This document shows, one piece after another, positions 13,438 to 19,855 of a stretch of DNA of 38,455 bases. The stretch's first letter is position 1, and each line of letters opens with the position of its first letter. Origin of the DNA: Deltaproteobacteria bacterium (GTDB lineage: Bacteria > Myxococcota > SpSt-1050); the NCBI GenBank assembly GCA_026416535.1, contig JAOAFA010000028.1, forward strand, positions 1 through 38,455, in the 5' to 3' direction. Below the pieces are notes generated by a model. The model searched no databases and was not told the DNA's origin. It saw only the letters and a program-made list of their open reading frames with translations. Both the position numbers and the translations under genes were made by a program.

Positions 13438-14311
13438 ATTACATATGTAGTAGAGAAATTTTCGACCATTGTCAAGTGACCATTATCAAATAAATGTACA
13501 ACACAAGTGCCGAATAGATAAAAGGTCTCTCTTCCGATAACCCCACGTCGTCGATAGGAGTGGCATCATTTAGGCTAATTAATATAGTACCCTAAAAAAC
13601 TCTTCTTCGCTTCCAAGATCTATCCATATGCATACATAGATTACCGCATACTTGATCCTTTCTATCTCCTCATCCTTGATACTCATATGGGCTATCATGC
13701 TAATGGCAAATTAAAATATGCAGCAGATGGTTAGTAATTAGTGGAAGATTTTTACACTGATTGAAAAACTACACGGCAATATCAAATCTATTTTAGTAGC
13801 AATCAGCTCGAATTTACTATAATGATACGAGATTTGAACTAAGATTATGTTACAAAGATCAATGGTAGTTTGGGAGAGAGTTACACAATTGAAAAATTAG
13901 GTTTCTTATTGTGGCTATTTATCAGTGGGAATAGGTTTAGAGGGTAATTTATGTATTATAGTTATAAGGGTCTTAAAACTTCTGTAAATTGTAAATGGTA
14001 GATCGGGTTATGCTTTAAAGTTATGGAGCAAACAGAAGTGGTAGTTGGGAGACATGTACAATAGATGTTGAAAGTTATGTTGGTGAATGTAAATCTGTAG
14101 TGTGTATTACGAGTGGAAGGATAAGAGAATTTTACAAAATAGAAAAGGTACCTCATTTATAGGTTAGATAGAGATGTTAGAAGGTTAAAAGGTATTGTCT
14201 GATGAAGTTGTCTTCAAACCTCTTTATACAACACGTGTGATCTTATTTTAAAAGATGTAATATACGTATTGTATCCTCTAACCATCCATGGGCAAGAATT
14301 TGATAAGAAAA
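13438..14311. other. Long non-coding interval with a switch in G/C strand bias; candidate replication origin
   Basis: These 874 bases hold no convincing gene; the one 64-codon minus-strand frame (13962-14156) lacks family features and a ribosome site. Hand counts on the plus strand give about 12 G to 31 C for 13561-13680, but about 64 G to 15 C for 13861-14100, so the bias flips near 13.70-13.86 kb. Genes to the left (through dnaA-gyrB) run leftward and the main block to the right runs rightward, as expected around an origin. Three similar direct motifs, TGGTAG-N1-2-T-(N)-GGG, occur at 13863, 13996 and 14039. Canonical DnaA boxes are not evident. Confidence 0.45.
13447..13475 (-). promoter_or_regulatory. 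Possible promoter for the glycoside-hydrolase-like gene
   Basis: On the minus strand TTGACA (13475-13470), 17 bases, then TACTAC (13452-13447). Transcription would begin within a few bases of the ATG at 13437, and no ribosome-binding site is visible, so the mRNA may be leaderless. Confidence 0.35.
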
Positions 14312-14384
14312 TGACCCCACCGGGAGTCGAACCCGGGTTTTAGCCGTGAGAGGGCTACGTCCTAGACCACTAGACGATGGGGCC
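14312..14384 (-). tRNA. tRNA-Glu (CTC anticodon)
   Basis: The minus strand folds as a standard 73-nt cloverleaf: acceptor GGCCCCA/TGGGGTC with discriminator A, D-arm GTC...GAC, anticodon arm TAGCC-CTCTCAC-GGCTA with anticodon CTC, and T-arm CCGGG-TTCGACT-CCCGG. CCA is not encoded; a short T-run follows. It lies five bases after tRNA-Gln and is probably processed from the same transcript. Confidence 0.93.
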
Positions 14385-14801
14385 ATGGTTGGCTGGGAGA
14401 CTAGGATTCGAACCTAGATAGACGGATCCAGAGTCCGTCGTCCTGCCGTTAGACGATCGCCCAGTCTCTTCCCTTGGAATTATAAAAATTCGGGTTTCTC
14501 GTTTATACTCGTATATATTTATTCCCTCCCACTTTGAAGAGGGATTGTTATTTTTGATATGTATAGCTCTTAGATCTGACCTCACGATTATCTTTTTAAA
14601 TTCATAGTTTTGGCTTGCCCCTGTAAGCTTCTTGTAATACTTTATTGTATCTGTATAATTTTTGGGGCTTTTGTATCTACATCTCTCAATCTTCGTGGAA
14701 CCCTCTGGTAGAGGAGCAATATTGCAGTCGTCTTTTTCTCCATAGGCAACGTCAATGAGAAATAAACACGCTATAATTGTATGTGCAACTCTATAAACCA
14801 T
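14370..14801 (-). CDS. Small exported protein whose frame runs through tRNA-Gln
   Basis: The 143-codon frame begins with a signal peptide (about residues 1-21, ending VAYG). The mature part has two Cys (Cys26 and Cys41) that could form a disulfide and a compact domain to about residue 110 (ending EYKRETRIFIIPRE). From there the frame reads the tRNA-Gln gene in phase and finds a stop only in the tRNA-Glu D-arm, so the last ~30 residues are translated tRNA. I do not recognise the domain, though the KNNNPSSKWEGINIYEY segment looks conserved in style. No Shine-Dalgarno precedes the ATG; the sequence there is CTCCTCCTT instead. The true end of the functional protein is uncertain. Confidence 0.6.
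   Translation of the reverse strand: MVYRVAHTIIACLFLIDVAYGEKDDCNIAPLPEGSTKIERCRYKSPKNYTDTIKYYKKLTGASQNYEFKKIIVRSDLRAIHIKNNNPSSKWEGINIYEYKRETRIFIIPREETGRSSNGRTTDSGSVYLGSNPSLPANHGPIV
14390..14463 (-). tRNA. tRNA-Gln (CTG anticodon)
   Basis: A 74-nt minus-strand cloverleaf including an encoded CCA end. The anticodon arm is ACGGA-CTCTGGA-TCCGT with anticodon CTG, the T-arm is CTAGG-TTCGAAT-CCTAG, and the D-arm GTCTAACGGCAGGAC is typical of Gln. The acceptor stem TGGGCGA/TCTCCCA contains one C-T opposition (fifth pair). It overlaps the 3' part of the preceding protein-coding frame. Confidence 0.9.
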
Positions 14802-14832
14802 AAGGAGGAGTAGATATATACTCTTGTTGTAT

Positions 14833-14865
14833 AAAAATCAAGAAAATTATTTTTGCTTGATTTTT
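14833..14865. terminator. Terminator-like hairpin just upstream of zapA
   Basis: A perfect 10-base inverted repeat, AAAAATCAAG (14833-14842) and CTTGATTTTT (14856-14865), with a 13-base A/T-rich loop and T-runs outside on both strands. It sits between two divergently oriented genes, 29 bases before zapA, where a conventional terminator is not expected. Confidence 0.5.
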
Positions 14866-14894
14866 TAGCACAAAAGATATATGGTAAACGCAGT

Positions 14895-15191
14895 ATGAAG
14901 TCTACTAATACATTTGATATAAATATTTTAGGTCAGAAGATTAAGATTGCGACTGATAGCGATGCCGACCATATCAATATGGTTGTAAATTTTGTGGAAA
15001 AAAAGTATGAAGAGGTGAAAAATAGCATTAAAGGTGTTAATACTCAGAGTATTCTGATAATGACGCTCCTTAATATTGCTGATGAGTTTATAAAACTGAG
15101 GAAGGGTAAAGCTCAGGAGCTGGATAATGTAATCTCAAAAATGAAGAGGATTCTAGAGATTATTGAGTGCCATGAGTCTCAGAAAGCATAG
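14895..15191 (+). CDS. zapA: ZapA-type cell division protein
   Basis: This 98-residue protein is a ZapA family member, which bundles FtsZ protofilaments at midcell. The N-terminal beta part FDINILGQKIKIATDSDADHINMVVNFVEKKYEEV matches the family head, and the C-terminal half is a coiled-coil-prone helix (about residues 45-95). The frame can be extended to a TTG at 14853, but the family normally begins near MKSTNTFDINILG, so the ATG at 14895 is chosen despite a weak ribosome-binding site. It is immediately followed by 6S RNA, a pairing conserved in many proteobacteria, which supports both calls. Confidence 0.88.
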   Translation: MKSTNTFDINILGQKIKIATDSDADHINMVVNFVEKKYEEVKNSIKGVNTQSILIMTLLNIADEFIKLRKGKAQELDNVISKMKRILEIIECHESQKA

Positions 15192-15192
15192 T

Positions 15193-15381
15193 ATAGCCCC
15201 TGTCGTGTTGGTAAGAAATGCACTGTTTGTGAACCAACATCATAGATTTAGGGAACGCCCTCTGTTCGTGGTGTGCAGGCCCGTCTTGAACGGGAAGCCT
15301 AAAGCGAATACCGGTGTGCCCACCTATCATTGCGATAGGTTCCATAATAGGTATTTCTACCGCACAGATGGCGGGGGCTAT
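15193..15381 (+). ncRNA. ssrS: 6S RNA
   Basis: 6S RNA binds the sigma70 holoenzyme and mimics an open promoter. The element is about 189 nt, directly after zapA. The ends pair (ATAGCCCC near 15193-15200 with GGGGCTAT at 15374-15381). The central part GGTGTGCAGGCCCGTC...GGGAAGCCTAAAG resembles the E. coli core GGTGAGCATGCTCGGTCC...GAGAAGCCTTAAA. The long interrupted rod with a central bubble is consistent with the family. A small overlapping frame on each strand here is not coding. Exact ends are estimated. Confidence 0.87.
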
Positions 15382-15392
15382 TTTGATAATTC

Positions 15393-15413
15393 GCCTGATT
15401 CTTTCGGGCTTTA
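15393..15413 (+). terminator. Probable terminator of 6S RNA
   Basis: A hairpin GCCTGA-TTCTT-TCGGGC (15393-15409, one G-T pair) is followed by a short TTTA tail, 12 bases after the predicted 6S 3' end. The weak T-run makes this a moderate call. Confidence 0.4.
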
Positions 15414-15440
15414 CATATATTGTGTAGTATAGGAGTTTTA

Positions 15441-15580
15441 GCGCAAGAGAATAAGACACCTGATTAAAAAGGTTAATAATAATAGTATGGAGTACATGAT
15501 AAAATACAAGACCTTGGGAGTGTCCAAGAGATTAATTATTTAATCTCTGATAACCATTAGGTTCTCTTATTCTCTTCGCG
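15441..15580 (+). ncRNA. Unidentified hairpin-rich element between 6S RNA and rny
   Basis: A closing stem pairs GCG-C-AAGAGAATAAG (15441-15455, one bulged C) with CTTATTCTCTTCGC (15566-15579). Inside are potential local hairpins: ACCT/AGGT near 15458-15473, CTTGG/CCAAG at 15513-15517 and 15524-15528, the perfect 9-base AGAGATTAA/TTAATCTCT with TTAT loop at 15527-15548, and AACC/GGTT near 15552-15563. The last two overlap or abut others, so not all can form together. It could be an rny 5' leader element, an independent small RNA, or a small mobile palindromic element with terminal inverted repeats. I do not recognise a known family. Confidence 0.5.
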
Positions 15581-15624
15581 AAAATTAGGATTTCATACAT
15601 ACTTTAGGATCTAGGAGGTATAAG

Positions 15625-17178
15625 GTGATTTATCTTGTGGTAGGAATGGCAACTCTTGTTATCGGATTCATTGCGGGTATGATAATAGAGACTATTAGGA
15701 ACCAAAGGAGACGAGAGGGGGCGTTAAAAAAGGCGGAGGATATCATAAGTGAGGCAAAAAGGGAGGCAGATAACATAATTAAAAATGCCCGTCTTGATAT
15801 CAAAGAGCTCGAGATTAAATCAAGGACCGAGTTTGAAAGAGAGACGAGAGAAAAGAAAGAGGAATTGGTGCAGATCGAAAAGAGGTTGCGGCAAAAAGAA
15901 GAAAACCTTGAAAAGAAAGTAGACTTCCTTGATAACAGGGAAGAAGAACTTAAGAGGAGGGAGAAGAATATTACAAAAAGGGAGCAGATGGTAGCTGAGA
16001 ATGAAAAAAGGTATAGTGAGCTTTTAGATCAGGCAAGATCCCAGCTCGAGCGGATTGCTGGACTCTCTCGGGAAGAGGCAAAAAAGGAGCTCATTCAATC
16101 CCTAATTGATGAGGCAAAGCTTGAGGCTGGAAAGATGATTAAGCAGATCGAACAAGAGGCAAGAGATGAGGCTGAGAAGAAGGCGAAGGAGATTATAGCC
16201 CTTGCCATTCAGAGATACGCTGGTGACTATGTGGCAGAACGGACAGTGACTGTAATAGATTTGCCAAATGAGGATCTGAAGGGAAGGCTTATAGGACGTG
16301 AAGGGAGAAACATACGTGCTATTGAACAGGCAACCGGGGTGGATCTGATAATAGATGACACTCCAGAGGCTGTTGTAATTTCTTCGTTTGACCCTATTAG
16401 AAGGGAGATTGCGAGAATAGCTATTGAAAAACTTATTGCAGATGGAAGAATACACCCAGCAAGGATTGAAGAGATAGTGGCGAAAACGAAAATGGAAGTG
16501 GATAATGCTATGAGACAGGCTGGGGAACAGGCAGTTTTTGACCTTGGAATTCATGGTATGCATCCCGAGCTTGTGAAATTAATAGGTAGATTAAGATATA
16601 GGTATTCTTATGGACAGAATCAGTGGAAACACTCAATTGAGGTCGGCTTTTTGGCAGGAATTATGGCAGCTGAACTAGGCCTGAACGTAAAACAGGCAAG
16701 AAGGGCGGGTCTATTACACGATATCGGGAAGGCCGTAGACCACGAGATGGAAGGCTCGCATGCTATTATCGGTGCTGAGCTTGCAAAAAAATATGGTGAG
16801 TCTCCAAAAATAGTCCATGCAATCAAGTCTCATCATGAGGAAGAAAAACCAGATTCTATATTGGATGTAATTGTTCAAGCAGCAGATGCACTCTCAGGTG
16901 CGAGACCAGGTGCAAGACATGAGGTACTAGAGACTTATATAAAAAGACTTGAAGATATGGAGAAGATATGTGCCGAATTTGAGGGAGTGGAAAAGGCATT
17001 TGCTATCCAAGCAGGTAGAGAAATAAGGGTAATTGTTCATAATCAAAAGATAACGGATGAACAACTCCCCATACTCGCAAAGGACATATCTAAAAAGATT
17101 CAAGAGACCCTTGCATATCCTGGTCAGATCAAGGTTGTTGTGATACGGGAAAGCAGGGCAATTGAATATGCAAAGTAG
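15625..17178 (+). CDS. rny: Ribonuclease Y
   Basis: This membrane-anchored endoribonuclease starts bulk mRNA decay. The 517-residue protein has an N-terminal transmembrane helix (about residues 2-20), a long charged coiled coil (about 25-190), a KH domain ([21 protein letters not shown], about 215-275) and an HD domain (HSIEV near residue 336 and [12 protein letters not shown] near 370, then SHHEEEKP). Start is GTG at 15625 with AGGAGG seven bases upstream. It lies six bases before the YmdB-type gene, a pairing common in many bacteria, where both influence RNA turnover and downstream physiology. Confidence 0.96.
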   Translation: MIYLVVGMATLVIGFIAGMIIETIRNQRRREGALKKAEDIISEAKREADNIIKNARLDIKELEIKSRTEFERETREKKEELVQIEKRLRQKEENLEKKVDFLDNREEELKRREKNITKREQMVAENEKRYSELLDQARSQLERIAGLSREEAKKELIQSLIDEAKLEAGKMIKQIEQEARDEAEKKAKEIIALAIQRYAGDYVAERTVTVIDLPNEDLKGRLIGREGRNIRAIEQATGVDLIIDDTPEAVVISSFDPIRREIARIAIEKLIADGRIHPARIEEIVAKTKMEVDNAMRQAGEQAVFDLGIHGMHPELVKLIGRLRYRYSYGQNQWKHSIEVGFLAGIMAAELGLNVKQARRAGLLHDIGKAVDHEMEGSHAIIGAELAKKYGESPKIVHAIKSHHEEEKPDSILDVIVQAADALSGARPGARHEVLETYIKRLEDMEKICAEFEGVEKAFAIQAGREIRVIVHNQKITDEQLPILAKDISKKIQETLAYPGQIKVVVIRESRAIEYAK

Positions 17179-17184
17179 GTCCTC

Positions 17185-17970
17185 ATGGCATTAATAAAAG
17201 GCTTCTTATTCGGAGATATTATTGGTAGAGGTGGCAGGGAGACCGTAAAAAAGTTTCTCTCGTCTCTTCCCAATAGAGAAGAAATTGATATTATCATCGC
17301 CAATGGAGAAAATGCCTCTGGAGGTCTTGGTATTACCCCCAAAACGGCTCTCGAATTAAAGGAGATGGGGATTGATGTGATAACTACTGGAAATCACATA
17401 TGGAGAAAGCGTGAGATGTATAACGAGATTCATAAGATCCCCTACCTTGTAAGACCTGCGAATTATCCACCCGGTCTACCCGGCTTGGGTTTCATAACTG
17501 TTAGAAAGAGAGACATAGATATTGCTATAATTAATTTAGAGGGCAGGACATATATGAACCAACTGATTGATTGTCCTTTTAGGGTTGGTGATACAATAAT
17601 AAAGCAGCTCAGTGATGTTATGGTTAAAATAGTAGATTTTCATGCTGAGGCTACGAGTGAGAAACGGGCACTTGGATTCTATTTCGATTCTCGTGTCTCC
17701 CTGATTGCCGGGACCCATACGCATATTCAGACAGCAGACGAAGAGGTGTTGCCCGGAGGGACTGGATACATAACAGATGTTGGGATGGTGGGCCCGCACT
17801 ATTCAGTAATAGGTCTGAAAAAAGAGCTCGCAGTTGACAAGTTTCTTACGAGTAGACCCAATAAATATGAGATTGGTGATGGGGTCCAGATACTAAATGC
17901 CATTTATTTCGAGATATGTGCTTATACTGGTAGATGTTTAAAAATAGAGAGGATTATCAGGAGGTATTAG
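17185..17970 (+). CDS. ymdB: YmdB-type metallophosphoesterase (TIGR00282 family)
   Basis: The 261-residue protein is a full-length member of the YmdB/TIGR00282 group, a di-iron phosphodiesterase active on 2',3'-cyclic nucleotides in characterised members. Visible metal and active-site motifs are GDIIGRGGR (10-18), [10 protein letters not shown] (35-44), [11 protein letters not shown] (66-76) and [27 protein letters not shown] (173-199). It follows rny by six bases, and only a weak AGG precedes its ATG, so it is probably translated by coupling. Role in this organism is inferred from the family. Confidence 0.9.
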   Translation: MALIKGFLFGDIIGRGGRETVKKFLSSLPNREEIDIIIANGENASGGLGITPKTALELKEMGIDVITTGNHIWRKREMYNEIHKIPYLVRPANYPPGLPGLGFITVRKRDIDIAIINLEGRTYMNQLIDCPFRVGDTIIKQLSDVMVKIVDFHAEATSEKRALGFYFDSRVSLIAGTHTHIQTADEEVLPGGTGYITDVGMVGPHYSVIGLKKELAVDKFLTSRPNKYEIGDGVQILNAIYFEICAYTGRCLKIERIIRRY

Positions 17971-17974
17971 GAGG

Positions 17975-19213
17975 ATGTCAGATTTAGAGAATATGATGAA
18001 TCAATTACTTAGAGGGGTTGTTGATATAGTTACAAAAGAGGAGCTCTATAGACGTCTTGAAGAATCAATAAAAAATGACAGGCCACTCATAATTAAGGCG
18101 GGTTTTGATCCTACAGCACCCGATTTGCACCTGGGACATACCATTGTTTTACAAAAAATGAGACAGTTTCAAGAGCTTGGGCATAAAGTGGTGTTTGTAA
18201 TAGGAGACTTTACTGCTATGATTGGTGATCCAACAGGTAAAAATGTAACAAGACCTCCTCTTAGTTATGAGCAGGTAATGGAGTCTGCAAAGACATATAC
18301 AGAGCAGGTCTATAAAATACTGGACAGAGGCAAAACAGAGGTCAGATTCAACTCTGAGTGGTTGAGTAAACTTGGTACAGATGGTATAGTTAGACTTGCG
18401 GCAAAATACAGTGTAGCTCGCATGTTGGAGAGAGATGATTTCAAAAAGAGATATACCTCTGGGATATCTATATCAATCCATGAGTTTTTGTATCCTTTAC
18501 TCCAGGCTTATGACTCAGTAGCCCTTAGGTGTGATGTAGAGTTGGGTGGAAGTGATCAATTGTTTAATCTCCTGCTTGGACGGGAAATTCAAAGGGAGTA
18601 TGGTCAAAGTGAGCAAATAGTAATGACAATGCCACTTTTAGAAGGGTTGGATGCAAGGCTAGTTGATGGTAAACTTGTTGGGAATAAGATGAGTAAATCC
18701 CTTGGCAATTATGTAGGAATAAATGAACCGCCTGATATGATGTTTGGTAAACTAATGTCAATAAATGATGAACTCATGTGGAGATATTATGAGCTCTTGA
18801 GCAATATGTCAATTGATGAGATAAAAAGGATTAGATCTGATTGCGAATCTGGTAGAATGAATCCAATGGATGCGAAAAAATCCCTCGCGAAAGAGATTGT
18901 AGCAAGGTTTCACTCCTCTCAGGATGCAGAGAATGCACTTAGAAATTTCACCGAGGTGTTCTCTAAGAGGAATCCACCAGAAAAGATGGATGAGTATAAT
19001 ATCAGAGCAGAAGATGATGGACAGATCTGGGTCTGTAGGGCACTTGCCTCCATAAAGGTGGTAAAATCCACAAGTGACGCAAAGCGACTTATAAATCAAG
19101 GTGGCCTATATATAAATAGTGAGAGAGTTGTAGATTCCAATTTGAGTTTGAAAATCGGCTCTTATATTGTAAAATTGGGTAAGAAAGTTTACTTTAGACT
19201 CAACATAATCTAG
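17975..19213 (+). CDS. tyrS: Tyrosyl-tRNA synthetase
   Basis: This class I synthetase charges tRNA-Tyr. The 412-residue protein has HIGH-type HLGH at 52-55, the tyrosine/tRNA-binding region [21 protein letters not shown] (175-195), KMSKS at 238-242, and a C-terminal S4 RNA-binding domain (about 345-410, with [19 protein letters not shown]). Two purine-rich blocks precede the ATG; the upstream AGGAGG (about 10 bases away) is spaced better than the one that abuts it. It is the third gene of the rny-ymdB-tyrS run. Confidence 0.97.
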   Translation: MSDLENMMNQLLRGVVDIVTKEELYRRLEESIKNDRPLIIKAGFDPTAPDLHLGHTIVLQKMRQFQELGHKVVFVIGDFTAMIGDPTGKNVTRPPLSYEQVMESAKTYTEQVYKILDRGKTEVRFNSEWLSKLGTDGIVRLAAKYSVARMLERDDFKKRYTSGISISIHEFLYPLLQAYDSVALRCDVELGGSDQLFNLLLGREIQREYGQSEQIVMTMPLLEGLDARLVDGKLVGNKMSKSLGNYVGINEPPDMMFGKLMSINDELMWRYYELLSNMSIDEIKRIRSDCESGRMNPMDAKKSLAKEIVARFHSSQDAENALRNFTEVFSKRNPPEKMDEYNIRAEDDGQIWVCRALASIKVVKSTSDAKRLINQGGLYINSERVVDSNLSLKIGSYIVKLGKKVYFRLNII

Positions 19214-19223
19214 GAGGTTCAAG

Positions 19224-19502
19224 TTGAGTAGAAAGAGAGATGATTTTGAGTCCAAGTTGAAGAGATTAGAAGAAATTACTGGAAAGCTTGAGAGTGGGAG
19301 TCTAGGTCTTGAGGAGTCAATAGAGGCCTATAAAGAGGGAATAGAGCTTGCGAGATCATTAATCCTTATCCTGAAAGATGCCGAAAAGAAGATCCAATTG
19401 ATCCAAAGAGAAGGCATATCTGAGTTTGACGATATTAAGGAGTTGGAAAACAAGCTTTCTGATTACCAAGATATGGAGCATGACAAGGGAGATGAAGGAT
19501 AA
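19224..19502 (+). CDS. xseB: Exodeoxyribonuclease VII small subunit
   Basis: XseB associates with XseA to degrade single-stranded DNA. The 92-residue helical protein carries the family pattern FESKLKRLEEITGKLESGSLGLEESIEAYKEGIELA and a charged C-terminal tail. Translation starts at a TTG at 19224 behind AGGAGG. No xseA is present in this window, so the large subunit must be encoded elsewhere. The 3' end overlaps the start of the receiver-domain gene. Confidence 0.92.
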   Translation: MSRKRDDFESKLKRLEEITGKLESGSLGLEESIEAYKEGIELARSLILILKDAEKKIQLIQREGISEFDDIKELENKLSDYQDMEHDKGDEG

Positions 19503-19854
19503 ACTTATTGCTATAATAGATAATGATATAGTCTTTGCTAATGCCCTTGCGTCAAAATTAAACAGTATTGGAGTCCAGACTGTTGTAATTGATAGTGCCC
19601 TTGAATTACTGTCAGTTTTATTCGTTGATAGACCAGATTACATCATTGTTGATACAATGCTCAGTTGGATTGATCCTTATCAGTTTTTGGAGTCTCTCTA
19701 TAAAAACCCTGCGTTGAGCGATATTAAGGTGTTTTTAATGACTCGTCAGCAGCTGTCTAAAGGGAGATCGAAGAAGAGAGAGACCCTTATGTGTTTCCAC
19801 AAGATAACTGAAAGTGACCTTTTAATTGAAAAAATCAGAGAGGAGATTTCTTGA
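19492..19854 (+). CDS. Single-domain response-regulator receiver protein
   Basis: The 120-residue protein is a lone CheY-like receiver domain. It keeps the acidic pocket (Asp10-Asn11-Asp12), the phosphoacceptor Asp54 in YIIVDTML, Thr84 in FLMT and Lys104 in CFHKI. There is no output domain. The frame opens further upstream; I chose the ATG at 19492 (overlapping the xseB stop at 19500-19502) because it starts the first beta strand directly; an ATG at 19480 is the alternative. It sits between xseB and dxs, the place where ispA is found in many bacteria. No histidine kinase is nearby. Confidence 0.85.
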   Translation: MKDKLIAIIDNDIVFANALASKLNSIGVQTVVIDSALELLSVLFVDRPDYIIVDTMLSWIDPYQFLESLYKNPALSDIKVFLMTRQQLSKGRSKKRETLMCFHKITESDLLIEKIREEIS

Positions 19855-19855
19855 G

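Noticed and set aside
13962-14156. 64-codon minus-strand frame in the gene-free interval
   Set aside because: No ribosome-binding site or family features, odd composition, and it lies in the strongly skewed region.
15160-15459. Protein-coding frames on both strands over 15163-15459
   Set aside because: They overlap the 6S RNA, whose pairing and position after zapA explain the sequence better.
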